This document shows positions 47,577 to 61,477 of a stretch of 64,000 nucleotides of DNA, one piece after another; within the stretch, counting starts at the first letter, position 1, and each line of letters starts with the position of its first letter. The position numbers were made by a program, and so were the translations under genes. Source of the DNA: Nymphaea colorata (lineage: Eukaryota > Streptophyta > Magnoliopsida > Nymphaeales > Nymphaeaceae); the NCBI RefSeq assembly GCF_008831285.2, contig NC_045139.1, forward strand, positions 16,908,354 through 16,972,353, given 5' to 3'. The notes beneath the pieces were generated by a model. That model saw only the letters and a list, made by a program, of their open reading frames with translations, searched no databases and was not told where the DNA came from.

Positions 47577-50500
47577 TCACATGGCAAATTTGCCGCCTAG
47601 AATGCCGGTGCCACTTGCAACAGTAACAGGACGGACTGTAGGAAATGGTTGTGAGATTGGCAAATGGTTAGGTAATACAAGAGGCTGGTGGATGCCAGGT
47701 GCAAATGGTGGCGCCATGCATAACTGCACAGGCGGCGCTGCAGCTCCTACACAAAAATACAAAAGTTAGAGCAAATGAACCATCCTAGTAGTTTCATATC
47801 CAAATAATGTGTGGCTATGTAGTAGTTTAGGAAAATCAGAAGTAAAGGGCTGAAAGCACATTCATTAGCATCTTCTATGTTGAAGAAAAACTGCAAATCA
47901 CAGTCCATGCCGTACCGTGATGCTTTGGCAGAAGAGGCTGATGTGCACTCAAGAGGGGACGCACCAACCCTTGTGGGAGCGCTGAAACTCCATGAACAGA
48001 ATCCTGTAAGAAAAGAGAGATTAGCCACTTTTAGACATATGAAATGCATCACGTACGACCACAAATGGCTATTACCTCACAGTCAAAAAAAGATTAACAC
48101 AGGAACGGCAGATTTATGTATTAGAAGAACTGGACTCTTCATCCTCCTTTTACCATTGATGCTTTCTATGTTTCTTACACTCTGATACACCAAACACCTC
48201 ACAACTGATCTGTATTATTAGTTACAAAAATGCTTGGTAATCCAACTTTCTATCACTGCAGAGTTGTTTTCATGTTCCTTATAATATTAGCTCTCTCTTA
48301 ATTTGGAAATGTTGGGGCTATGCTGTACTAGCATGACTTTGATAGCCATAGTTCTCAACATTGACTGTTGATGAAAATCTTGTACAATTGAGTTTTGACT
48401 ACTTTCTCCATTTCTGAAACAATGTGGAAATATATTTTTCCAATGTAAGCATCTAAAATTTTATTAATAATTTGATAGGTGAAGTTTCAAATTCGCTTGG
48501 GATCATGACTGATTTCTACATCAACTACCCATACGAGGTTTACAACCAGAGTGAATTCCAACTCAATCCATATCGCCATTTCCATAACAACACTAGTCAT
48601 AGAATCATGGAGTTCCTAGAAGAGACAACCATAATGATTGTGAGCATGAGCAAGACAGAACTAACCAGAACAAAAGTTTTTTCTGGGTCCTTCCTTACAA
48701 ATGCTGATTGGATTGGAGTTAAGATTCACAACTCAGGTGAAATATTGGGCTTCAAACCAAGAGAAAAAATGAATATTACTTTGAAATGCAATTGTAATGT
48801 AAAAATTACAAGATGAGCCCGTAAGACAAACTGGCTATACACCATACCTGTGATATGGAAGGTGCATAAACTACTGGCCCCATTCTGCCAACCATAACCT
48901 GTAGATAGAGTTGATGTGAGCACAACAACATGAATAAAGATACCTTCAATTAAGTACCAGACGGAAACATAGTTTGCTAGTTAGGTAACTAATCAAACAA
49001 CTACTAAAAAGACAGGATTATCACATGAGAACCAAACCCAAAACAAGAACAGTAACTTCATACCGTTTGATTACTTGGATGGACATACACACTGCCTCCT
49101 TGAGGGGGCATGTACTGAACTATATATCTAATTGGCTGAGATCTGCTACTAATATGTCCAAAAACCTACAGACACAAGAATGGCTTAGCACAAGGCACAA
49201 CAAAATAATAAGAATATTAACAAAAACTACCACTTGAATCCAGAAATTCAGACTAGAAATTAAAAGATTAAACCAATCTGTGAACTAAAGAATACTGTGG
49301 ATGAGAGCCACAAGTAAAGGACATACTTCAAGTTGTAAAGGAGATGATGGGGCCAAAAAAGGCCTCAATGACAAAGCAAATTCCTGTAATAAGTTTGGCA
49401 ACTTCCAAACCATGGCAATACCTTTTAGGCCTCGCATTGTGCTACATCAATTGCGCAAAAGCCATAATATGAAACCATATACCCAAGATTCAACTCGTAA
49501 TTCAAGTCTATCGTTAAACACAAAAAATTACTACTAGCAATTGTGTTGATACATAACAGAAGCATGACAAGTTTCTAAGCCCTCATCATGATTCTAAGGA
49601 AAAAAAAAACAGAGGAACAGTAATCGTACAAAATTTTTCAGAGATTAGTCTGTAAAGTGACAACATTTTTCAACAGCTACTATCCCACCAATTTAGCAAC
49701 ACGTTCTCAAACTAGGTCAACCCAACCTACAGATAGAAACCTACACATTATGCAACTTGAAGGACACACCATGAAAGTAGTTTCAGAGAATTTGCAGAAG
49801 AATGGTTCATTTCGAAAAGGTTTGCAAGGTTTAGATCCAACCAAAAACCCCTTTGAGGAATCCTAGATGGTAACAAAGTAAAGGATCATCAATGGGATCT
49901 TAAACAAAATCTCTGTCACAACAGAGATTACAGTGTAGAACAAGTATTTTACATCTGACAAACAAGAAAACACCAAATGATATGAAAGTTAAATATGACT
50001 TCATTTTTTCAAAGTATGCTCTCTAAGCGTGTACAGCAGTATCATTACAAAATGCAGAAAGTCCATGAAAGATGCCTGAAAACTACTGTACTCAAACTCT
50101 TTAACAAAGCCTTATACAAGAAGCTAGAGAAAACCAACAAGCAAAAAACTTTCTGGTAACAGCAATCCCAAGATCTGAGGAACATAAACTGAGTATACTA
50201 AAGTACATAAACAACTGAAATAATACAAGCTATAAAGAAAACAACACAATTATCTCACCTACAGGCTAAATTATTACAAGAGGAAAGAAAAGTGCATACA
50301 TGTTGGGGATTCTGAGGATAGCTTCCACCATTTCCAGCAGCTAAGTTACTGTGCGGGGCATACTTCACAGGTAGACCAGCATGAGATATAGGATGATTAA
50401 ATTGAATTCCTGGCTGAGCATCTACAATAGGTTGTGTAGAGACATCAACAACCTGATCAACATTTGAAACTGTCGGAGTTGATGTCCTCAGGTTCATAGA

Positions 50501-53500
50501 TGATGGTGAAAAGATCTTGGCCCCAGGGTTGAGCTTGAATTCCTAGGAGAAAAGAAAAAACCCATATGAACTTACATATACAACCCTTTGAAAAGAAAGC
50601 AGAAACTGTAAGCCTGCTACTACTGCTGCTGTGAAATATAAAAGGCAAAATCTGGTGATAGTCATTAAAAATTTTAAACCACACCTAATAAGTATTAGCA
50701 GCAATTGCTACTTGCACAGAGAGGTCATAACCTTTTACCATACCTTGGAACTCTGGTTGCAGATTGCATTTTTTGAAATTACAGAATCAGTTGCAGACGG
50801 AACTGAACTTAGGGATGAAACTGAAGGGAAATCTGCAGAAGAAGGAGATGGAGTAGAAGGGTTTGAAGAGGGAACATCCAATGGTGTAACGATGGTATTC
50901 CTCAGTTGCTCAACCTTTTCAATTCTTAGTGAGGATGAGCCAGAACATCCATCTGCTAATGGCACCTCACAAGGAACTTTTTCAGCTACCACAGACCGAA
51001 CCATCTGCACCATGTCTGCTCGAGAGAAAAATATCATTAAGTATATAAAAAGGAAAACTAAAATTCAAAAACACAAGGAGAAGCTGTTCCTATCATATTA
51101 ACAGTAGCTCTAAATAGCAGAGCAAAATTTGGGGTTTTTCCAGCTTTAGAAGAGCAAGACAGACAAGATTGATGTGCGAAAAGAATTTAAAGAAAAAAAA
51201 AAGGTTCAAAGAGCTTACTCGGAGAAACAGAACATTGAACTCCACGTACAAGCTGCAAAAGATGAACCAAGTTAACCATGAATAATTTGGCTAAGAAGAT
51301 GAACTACAAGCTTTTTCACTTCTTGAAAGAATACTTGTTTTTTTCAATTTACATACAGTTTCTTCAGATTGTCTTTGACGGTTGGTAGATGCATTTTGCT
51401 CCTCCTGTAACCCGTATTGCACGACTTGCCTGCCACAGGGAGTAAACACTATCCAGTTGAATATTTGTATGTCTAGAGAAAATTAAGAAATAAATACAAC
51501 TTAATATGTGTAGGCTCTACAGGAAACACAAGAAAGGAGTGAAAACCTAAGTTGTCAAAAGGCCAGCTTAGGCTCTCAAGATTAACTGGTTGCCTAGACT
51601 AGCTGTTCATAGGCAACCTCCAAACTGAAAATGCCTAAAACCTCACCTGAGGTGTCCAGGTGCTCAATAGTCTATGTTTTTTTCCTTGAAAACCTAAATT
51701 CTCATTTATTCTTCCTATTATTTTTTCTTATTTTTTCTTCTCTTCTGTTTTTTGTTACAGCTTTTTCTTCTTTTTCTTCTTCTTTTTTTTTTCTAAAAAA
51801 ACTTTGTCAGTATTTCATGTAATTTAGCATTAAAGTATATGTGTGAGTTCATGTATACATATAATTAATTCATATACTATTATACTTTGAATACTATTTT
51901 AGGTTTTTTAGCTCTGTTTGCATATGAACATATTATCTTCCTAATACTTTTTCTTGTTTATTACGATTGTAATGAAAACACTCTTATGGAAAGCAAAGTT
52001 AACAAAAGAAACCGTGATTAAAAAGGATTTATGTCCCCTTATTATTTACATTATTAATTTCAGGTCTTGGTTTAGGATTTAGTTTTAGAAATCAGAACAA
52101 AAGACTTCACAGTTAGCACTCAGGAAATGGTAAGATTTGTGTGCCCTATAACACTGAAAAGCATTGGTATTTACTTGCAAATTACTTGCCATATAACTTG
52201 TAAATTTTAATTGTTTAACATCATTAAATTTGGTCTATCAAACTTTTATTTATATTTGTTATTACATAATAACATTTAGTGCTAAATTTTTATTAGTTCT
52301 TTTTATGCACCACTTAAAACATGTTGTCAAAGTAAAAGAACAACATGTGAAATGGATTGTCAAAGCCTAACGAAAACACATAACCACTAGTTGGAACCAA
52401 AAGAACTAGGTCACACAAGGATGGAAAGATGAAGCAAGCTAGCACATGAAGTGGAACTTGCAAGGACAATTCTCTAACGGAAAAATGAGACAAACTAGCA
52501 GAAGAAGTGGAAATGGTAAGGACAATTTCTCTATCAACTATCCATCCATTAAATGAAAAAACACTGGCCAAGTTTAACACAAGCATGACTCTATGCATGC
52601 CAACTTGTTCATATTTTGGCTGCTTTTACATATACTAAAGCCAACTTATCTAAAAGATAATTGGACTAGGAAGTCTTATAAAACCATTTCGTGAGTTGGA
52701 CATGAACATGGGATCTGGTGTCTACCTCTCATCATCCATATCGACAGTGCTTGATGCCTCTTCCACCTGGAAATGTTTGACAGAGAAATTCATTCAAGTA
52801 TTAGATTCAAAAGTGACACATAAAGGAAATATCTGTGTCAGGTAACTGCAATCCGGGAACCACAGGATTGGACTAGTACACCAGTACTGACTGAATACCA
52901 AACAAGAAGGAAAGATACTAAATCAAAGCCTCCTGTTTCAGACAAGAAATGCCAAAGCAAACATTAAGAGGAATTAGCTAAGTCACACAGGAACGGTTAC
53001 GGGTATGGAGATAAGCAACAACTTTACAAAATGCGAGTATGGGGGTGCGGCCGCATATATGTGTGTATATATTCAAAATACCATAAAAATTCAAAATAAA
53101 AACAACATTTAAAAAAACAAGTGAGATAAATAAAAGCAGTACATTTTAATGAACAGTAACTCACAAAAAGACAATGAAAACTGAGTTAAAAACACATTAA
53201 ATCAAGTAATTAGTTTAGATCAGTTTCAATTCAAAAAGTACCCAAGTGTGTCCAAGTACACAATTTTTCATGCCGGTATGGCGACACAGGTACACAGACC
53301 TTACTGATTTAGGAAATCAAGGGATGACATGAAACTTAGATTCACAACCACCTATGCACATTCGCTGTAACCTTTCAGTCTTGGATCCAAAGTGCGTAAC
53401 ATGATAGCTCCACCCAAGAATTAAGATTCTCTCGTGCTGTCAGAACTCCTGTGTAACCATGTTCTAGTAGTTTTTGTGCTTAATTACATTTTCCTCTTTC

Positions 53501-55955
53501 AACTACAAATTCTGTCCTTGCTTCCACATCCATTCAACTTTCATTATTTTTATTATTATGTCTTCAGATACAGCCTCATATACCCACATCCCTGACATTA
53601 AGGATACACCTTCTGCTACAATAATATTGGATTTTAATAATAAATCAGGCTACTTTATTTTTCTTTTGAGGAACCTGAAGTCAAACCTAAATTTCTCACT
53701 TTTGAGTCAAGCCAAACTTGGATCATCAGACTGGGCTTGGAAAGGCTTCTGCCCAATCCCCATGCAAAAAAAAAAAAAAAAAAACTTGAGAGATGTTTCA
53801 GAATTTCGGTACCCCTTCATAATTACATGTATAAAAGGTCCATAAGATCCATAGTCCATATTTAACACAAGGGAGAAATTTTTTCAAGAATTCATCAACA
53901 CTTTTGATACGAACAAGGACAAATGAAGAGAAGCCTTGATTTCACAATATGCAGATGAAATGAAACCTTTTTGGAAATTTTGGATAAGAGAAAAAATGTA
54001 GGGTGCACGTCTTAACAAGCATAAGGGGAGCTCAAATGGGAAGATCCTGACACACAAGTACTTACCGAGCATGGGACACCACTTGTTTGCTCGGAGTTGT
54101 CTGGAGAACAAACACTTGTTGTTTTGAATCCATTAGATATAGCTTTCTCAACTGGTGGTCGAGTGTGATTTCCAGCTTCTACGCATCCTTCAGATTTGAT
54201 CATAGACCTATATTCATCAGTAGTTAAAAATTAGACTTCAGTTTGACTAAAAGATTCATTAACTTACAGCAAAAAATTGTTACATGCCACAATCGAGGCT
54301 AATTGAAGCCATTTATATATCAAGCATCCCCTTTGTATATATAAAAAATAAATTCCCAAAGTTAGTAATAAGAAATTCAGACAAGTTATACAAAAGCTGA
54401 AGCCTGCCTCCATATATTTAACAAAAAAAACCCAAAAATAGTGACGACTGACAAGAAATTCAGACAGGTTCCAACAATGGCATATAAGAACCTTCATCAT
54501 TGAGGATCTGAAAGTATACAAAGTTAGAAATCTGAACCATACCAAAGAGAATAAGAAAGTATCACAAGAAACTTGATGATGTGAGAAACAGAACATGAAA
54601 TAGCTACTATGCAACTGGCAAGTCAAAGTGAAACTACAATATGTGAATGCAGCAACCTTTTCCCACCAAACTTACACAAGACTCACTTACCAAGGGCAGG
54701 AAGCAAGCAATTCAGCTAAATCACAATTTCCCATGCTGATCCACACAAAAGGCCAGGTCCATTTGTGCAACCACACACCTAAGTGTCCAAGTTGACATGG
54801 ACATACAACGACAAAGAATAGCCAATTTGAGTCATCAGCCATACATCAGCCAAACAACAAGGACATACAGCCTTCATTAGGCTGACCACAAGAAGGCTGA
54901 TGTGCATGCAGACATGTCACCAAGTGGATGCAGACACAAAACCACCAAAAAGCATGTGAGGTCTTCCATCATTGGAAGAGTTACCATTCATATTGCAAAA
55001 GGGAAAAATGTAACATCCGAACACAATCGTACATTTCATTTCCAACACCAAAAGAAAAACATAACCAATAAATTCTAACTGCACCTCAAGACTAAAACCT
55101 TACAACAAAATTATCAAGAGAAGAAGACATTTAATAATAAGAGAAACACATAAATAAGATAGTTACTTTTGTTGTCCATCCACCAAAGCCTCCTGTGTTG
55201 ATCTCTTTCGGTCATCCTCATCTAATTTTGCACTGTTCAGCTTAACCTCTCTCTCGCAATCAAAATTCGGAGGTTGAACAGTTCCACTAACATAACTAAT
55301 TGTCGCTTTATCCTCATTAAAAATATCTCCAGGGTACCCATCTGATGGCAACATAACACCCTTAGGCAAAAAAAAAAAGTCAATTTTTTAACAATTCTAC
55401 TTCTTCATTCGTGATAGACAAACAAATAATAAGGTAAAAGAGGGAGAGCAAAAGGAAACAACCTTGGCAGCAACTTGAACAAGATCCTCAGGAAGGACCA
55501 CAAGGGTATCAATGATAGCTTCCCCAACAAAACCTTCAGTGTTTATGCCTCTTCTGATCATCCTAGCCATCTTCAGCACAACCCCTATGCAGAACAATTC
55601 CAAAACCACTTGGAAACTTGTATACTAACTCAAAAAAAAAAAATCTCCGAGAGGAAGACATGGAAAAGAAGACTAGCAAACGATATAATGTAATTCAGTT
55701 TCAGATTACGGAAAAAGTTAAATGCAAAGAAAGGAATATTAGAATGACAAACATTTCACTAATATGAAGAAAAAGTACATCAATACCATAGTCCCTTTCA
55801 ATGCAGGCAGTGTGGAAAATGCCAGCATAGATGGATCCATCTTTAACCTGAACCTCCACTGGCAGGCCAACAACACACATTGTTGTGTAGATGAGTGCAT
55901 CATTTGATGGAGAGAGGATGCCTCCATTCATTTGTTGGATGCTTTTTGAAGCCAT
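47577..55955 (-). CDS. Ataxin-2-like PABP-interacting protein (LSm + PAM2)
   Basis: Probable cytoplasmic mRNA-associated protein that binds poly(A)-binding protein. Coding exons on the minus strand: 55955-55787, 55584-55463, 55360-55167, 54207-54066, 52766-52726, 51429-51357, 51252-51219, 51015-50744, 50542-50300, 49165-49064, 48898-48848, 48003-47916 and 47746-47577, giving 566 aa in frame. An SM-ATX (LSm-like) domain spans about residues 18-97 (VGLPVEVQVKDGSIYAGIFH, then VVLKMARMI, then DLVQVAAK). A PAM2 motif at 352-362 (KLNPGAKIFSP) fits the xLNxxAxxFxP consensus for binding the MLLE domain of PABP. A Ser/Pro-rich linker precedes PAM2 and a Pro-rich C-terminus follows. I see no LsmAD domain between LSm and PAM2, unlike Arabidopsis CID3/CID4 and animal ataxin-2. 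The start is the first ATG of exon 2, after a non-coding first exon. Confidence 0.92.
53000..53310. repeat. Possible degraded repeat in ataxin-2-like intron
   Basis: GTTACGGGTATGG near 52996, GAGTATGGGGGTGCGGCCGC near 53034 and GCCGGTATGGCGACACAGGTAC near 53273 give imperfect inverted edges around an AT-rich core. This looks like an eroded insertion, but no family is recognised and the ends are uncertain. Confidence 0.3.
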
Positions 55956-57862
55956 CAGATGTCCCTTTCCTAGTACTGAAATTCAAGGGAACTCTGAAAC
56001 AGCATGGTTTGTTGTTAAACATGGTTATATGCTGAATGCCTAATGATAGAAATTATCAAATCAAGATTAGCATCAAAGATATTTTCAGAGTCAACAATGA
56101 AAAATATAAGCATTGTTCACAAAATATAAATGTTATTAGTCATTATGTGCAACAGATATAAAAGAGGCCAAAACAGTTGATGCCGGAGCACAAGCAGAAA
56201 AGAAAGAAAGCACCCGACGAGGAAAATATAATATCACACCACATAGATATTAGCCAAAATATAAGCTCCCATTTCTCATATACACTAAAGATTTCATCTT
56301 CAGGCATCCAGTTGATTACCAGTCATATAATTATAGCCAAAAGGACCATAACATTCCCATAGCACTACCTCGAAAAAAACTGTTTCGTTCAAAGTAACAG
56401 CACTGAGGCACGACCTGGCAAGTTAAGGCCAGAAGCGCATTGCCAGACAGCGAAGAGTTTCTCAACATGAAAAAACTCACTAGTGTTTTTGCTCTTGAAC
56501 TTAATTTTTGGAGTTGTGCAAGTGAATGTGCATTATAGTTAGAAACTTTAAGTTTAATCTACAAAAAGTTTTCTAACTTTTTTTCTGTGCACCTATGTCA
56601 CATGAAACAGCAAGAGACACAGAGCACAACTACTTTTAAGAAGTGTTCTGTTGTCAATGCTATAAGAAGGACGTACTTTTAAAGGGAAAAAATGGAAACC
56701 TGAGTGACAAATAGTGAACTGGTTAAGAAGACAAATTCTTAGAGCTAGTACCTGGATCCATATCAAGTTGCTTTTTTCTAGAAAAAGGTTCTATGGGAAC
56801 AAAAAATCCACAGTAGCAGCATCTATTCGTCCTGCTATAGAAACTCATGAAGAAACAAAATACTAGATTCGACATACTTTCAGTAAGTATCCTGCAGGTA
56901 AACCTAAGTCATCCTAGGAAAAACTTATATATGAGGCATCCATGAAACTGCGGTCTAGCACCAGTGGGAAACTCCCTTTCAGACGTAATCAATAAGGAAA
57001 ACACAGCCCTGCGCATACCATGCTACAACTCATACAGTTATGGCTGACATTTATTTTAATCACACAGATGTAAAAACCCATGTTCTTATAAGTAAATTCA
57101 TCCGTAGTGCAAAAAGGAGGTCACTTATCCACAAAGGGGAAGCAACTTTTAAGCGTAGAAAATGCCCAAAAGCGTACGCTATCTGCTAAAAGAGAGGTTC
57201 ACATTGCCAGCCACAGGGGCTTCACAATTATCAGAGCTCCAACAGACACATCATACTATGGAGCTTCAGCAGAAACCCACTAACAGATCAACAATTGGAA
57301 GTGACATAGGCGGAAAATGTTACCCGGGAGAGAGACAAAATTATACACAGGAGGCGAAATTCTGCACAATTGATAATTAGAATATCAAGCAACTAAGATA
57401 ACTGACAAGTTACCCCTCTTACGAAAACCAAAACGCACGAAATATTTCAAATGTTGAACTTGAAAACCTTCTTCAAGTCAAGATGATCAAACGACACGAG
57501 GACGAAGACTTGAAAATATGAAATTCTCTCATTACACAATCGAAGCTACTAGAGATTTGAAATATATGCACCTCGATAACGCAACTACGCGAATCTCCTG
57601 AAATGTAAAACTATTTGATCTTAAATCAACTAACCGCCGACTGAAACATGCAGTCCATGGGGGAGAGAGAGAGAGAGAGTTACCAGTAATGGTCGTCTGA
57701 GATTACTAGGGTTTCCCGAGAAGAGAGAGAATCAACCGACCAAAACGGCTGCGAGGGGGAGGAGATCTCTCAGAGATCGCCAAACAGCTTACTCATCGCG
57801 GAAAAACGGACTCGAGATCGAATTGGGAGGAGCGCCAGAGTTGAAGGCGCGGGTGTTTTATA
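55956..57862 (-). other. 5'UTR exon, leader intron and TATA box of the ataxin-2-like gene
   Basis: On the minus strand a TATAAAA box lies at 57862-57856. A leader exon runs from about 57830 to 57684, ending at the donor G|GTAACTC. A leader intron of about 1.7 kb ends at an acceptor near 55994 or 55980, upstream of the ATG at 55955. The intron has no coding content. First introns in 5'UTRs are common in plant RNA-binding protein genes. Confidence 0.6.
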
Positions 57863-60629
57863 CGTCCGGGCGAACGGAGGGGTTGCCGACGTGTCCGGGT
57901 CGTTAACGGATCGAGTATTTAGTCCAATTTTACTGTATCCGAAATCGTCAATATGTCCACAAAACCATACTGACATCCACTAAAAACTTGATCGTTGGGT
58001 CAGAGAATTGACTCGGCGATTGGGCTGGCTTTGGCTTAGGTCATAAATTTTTTAGTGTACTTTTATCTACTAATCAATGAAGAAAATAAGCCTCGTGAGA
58101 GTTCTTGATTGATTTTTTTTATAAACTAAAATTAGATGCAATATGAATATTTGTACATATTTAATAAAGTTTGCAATATTTTATAATTTATGACTTTTAT
58201 TATTCAACAATACTCGACTAAAAAAATAATAATTAGTTGACGATCCCACCAGCTGACTCGACAGGTTTTGGCGCAGACCCAGTAAATGAATGAAATTAGC
58301 CGACTTGAACAACATGTAAGTCAGGTCAAGAGATTGTCAACTATGCTTCAAAGGCCGAACTTTGTTGATATTGAACTACTTAACATACTGAAATTTTCAA
58401 TAATTCGACGTATCGTCCTGTGATGCGGATCGACCCTAGTTAAAGTAGCACTTTGTCATGTATAACAATTATTAATACTTTTTTTTTTTTTTGCAAAACT
58501 TATGCAAATGAAAATAAAGTAGGAAAAGTGTAATAAAATGTGTAGTGTTTATGTATCAAGGCCGTTGTTTTCATATTGTAAAGAAAATTTAAAAGATCAA
58601 ATAAATTTTCAAAAATACAATAAATATGCAAAATCTTATCGAACAAAAATGCAAAGAATTGTGTGATTATGATATGAAAAAGTGGGAAAATTTTGTTGTA
58701 GATTGACCCATGTAGAGCGGTTGTGGCTCAAACCCACGTGGTTCCATGAAGAAAAAAATCATTCAAAATAGACTTCACTTATCCTAAGCGGGGTTGAGCG
58801 TTTAGGGTCTCCTCCCCTCATCCCTTAGTTACATTGGTATTAGTTACATTGGTATGCATAAGGGGTTGATGCCCACGAGAATAGAATTAGAGACTGACCT
58901 TCTACTTAGGGGCAAAGGGACATGAATCATATATTTAACAAATTTTTAATTGGTCATAGGAAAGTGATCGGGTTCTCGTGGGACTGTCTAATATATTAGA
59001 CCCAGATCCATTCAAATTCAACCAGTAAGTTAACCTTTTAGTGAATGGGTTGTACCAGGAGTAGCTCAGTTATGATTATAAAATATTATTTTAATATAAA
59101 TTTTATTTTAAATAATAAAATATATTATTAAAATAAAAAATAATAACAAAATATTTTTTAAATATTAAGGGGCCAGGTCAGGCCCCATCGGGCCATCCCA
59201 TCAGGTTTGGTTTTTCGGGCCCGAACCTGGATGTGCACAAACAAGTGTGGATGAGCTCGTGTTTGTCTTTTAAACATTCACTAAAAAACCAATTCAAAGA
59301 CGAAAAATTGGGTAGATTAATTCGGTTTAGTAATTATGACGTATAGTTGGGTGAGTTGTCTTACCGTTTAATTAGAAAGCCAAAACCTTCGCCATTTTGT
59401 CTATCTTTGTAAATATGTTTTAACTTGTATATGAGTGATCAACAACCAACATGAAACTTATGAATTACCAACATGAAACTTATGAATATGAAGATATTGA
59501 AAAGTAAAACAATGGTAAGGAGGATGATGATATCCGTGTGTGTATCAAATGACACTAAATCAACTTTATTCACATGCATCCCGTGTAAAAGCCGTCTTAT
59601 CCAATTGAAGTTGTCATTTACCATAAAGAAAAATAGCTTTACACGATTGCACATCGTAAACTGCGTACAAGGTCTAATTTATTTAATTTATTTTACGTAA
59701 TGTGTACAAAATTAATAACACATTACAATTGGCAGTTTTGGCTTTTAATCTCCTTATAATTTCAATTTTAGACATCATATTCCTTAACTTGTTTTCGCTC
59801 ATACACTTGTGGACATTTTCCTATCCACTTATATGGTTAGATTTTTATATAAATACTCATGATTTGCCATATCATAAATATAGATTTATAAATCAATCAT
59901 TTCCTCAATCGGGTATCTTGAGTTATGCATGAATTAATTATTTTATTGAAATAAGTTTCACGGACTTAATTTTGAATTCATTGAAATTTAAAAAGAAAGA
60001 GCAGCTATTTGAACTTTGAAATTCAAACAAAACATTACTTTCTTATTTCTTATTTGTACTCAATGATGAACTAATGACCTTCCACTGATTCACTTATCTA
60101 ACCCACGTTTAATGTCTCAAAAATGAGAGTTTGAATACCGCTTGTGATGAACAATTCGAGGAACATCACAGGTATAAGAATAACTAATGGGTATATATAT
60201 ATATATATATATCATGAATTAATTAAGTCTGAATCGATTTACTTTTTGTCCACCAATCACCTTTATGGCTTGGAAGGAGAAATGAGCTTTTGAATATGTG
60301 GAGTCTGGAATCCTAGTTGTCCGACTTTTCACAACGTTATAAACGTCGGCTTCGTCTTGTCTTGTATTGGAATATTGGAAAATCGTCTTGTCTTACTATG
60401 GTCAGATCCCCGTTGCAATAATTCATCAGGTGCTCCTTGTCACACCACCTCCTTTGCGTAGTCCTTCCACCATGCTTTTTCTCACTCCGTAGCTTTCAAA
60501 TGAACCAAATGGCTAAAAGTGAAAACTATATGTGTAAAGTTGGCTGGTCAGAAAATCTTTTTGAAGGGGCACTTACATATATAACAAAGTAAAATTAGAA
60601 GACTTCAATGTAAAAATAAAAGAAAATCG

Positions 60630-60985
60630 AGGGGTTAGTGTGGGCAACTGCCCTCACTAATCTATATCTGCTACACTGAAAACTATGTCTATATGTGGCT
60701 CTGCTACACTGGAAACTATCTTTCCAGCATTTGTAAAGAGTTTTGCCATTGATCTGCTTATTGACACAAGTGGCACCTTGATGTCAGCTGCAGACGATGT
60801 CTTTTAGCATATTCATCTGTCATCAATCTTCTTCGAAGAGAGGGGGACAACTGCCCACACCAGCCCCTCAAGGTTTCTTTATTTTCATACAAATATTTTT
60901 AAATGTTTGTTATGTAATGTATATGAGTATGACCTTTCCAAATGCCGTTCATTCACAACTCCTTCTGGCTTCGACTTCTAGTTTT
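60630..60985. mobile_element. Fragments of the CAGTGGTGGAG-family MITE
   Basis: GAGGGGTTAGTGTGGGCAAC at 60630, followed by GTGGCTCTGCTACACTG near 60695-60711, matches the right half of the family. ACAACTGCCCACACCAGCCC at 60847, continuing through TTTCTTTATTTTCA and ATATGAGTAT, matches the interior of the copy at 25563-25730. The GTGTGGGCA blocks at 60630 and 60847 are in inverted orientation. Two broken or nested copies are the simplest reading. Confidence 0.5.
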
Positions 60986-61019
60986 CTCTATTGGGCCCAT
61001 GTGAGATAGTCATGGGCCT

Positions 61020-61477
61020 CTGATTGGAGCAATGGCAACATCACGTGCATACTTGATTGAAGAAGGAAGTGTTGAAGGTGAGGTTATTGAATGTTTACTA
61101 ACTCTTCGAGTAGACCTCTCAACGCCGTGGGAATTCGCTCAAGGGTGGACCACGACATCTTATCAATCCACATTCTGGGTTTTGTCACCTTTAGCAATTT
61201 TCCACCTAGTCTTGTCCTTGATATCATTCCATGCTCTGACTATTCTTCACCAAGCTGCTGAAACTCTTGAGCTTCGACATTTTATTCCACATATACTTTG
61301 CTTGGAAAAATATCTTTCTGGAACAAGTTTGGCCCAGGGAGAGTCGGCCATAATGTCACGACAAGTTAGGATGGCAAGATTTGCCTTGTTAACCTCTTTA
61401 ATCTTGCGTAGATGGACACCACCCTCATCATAAGGCAAGGTGAGTTTCTTCCAACTGAGTCGTGATAGTTCAGGCAT
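61020..61477 (-). mobile_element. LINE (non-LTR retrotransposon) pol fragment, degenerate
   Basis: On the minus strand the translation reads LSRLSWKKLTLPYDEGGVHL, then RKIKEVNKANLAIL, then DSPWAKLVPERYF. This is the plant LINE pattern WxKxxxPxxxGGLxxRxxxxxNxAxL ... SLWAxVLxxKY downstream of the reverse transcriptase catalytic core. Further on, after an in-frame stop, RIVRAWNDIKDKTRWKIAKG resembles the WKxIxxGxxxxxxGxRWxIGxG segment. The fragment is truncated at both ends and has stops, so it is dead. The catalytic YxDD region is not present. Confidence 0.75.
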
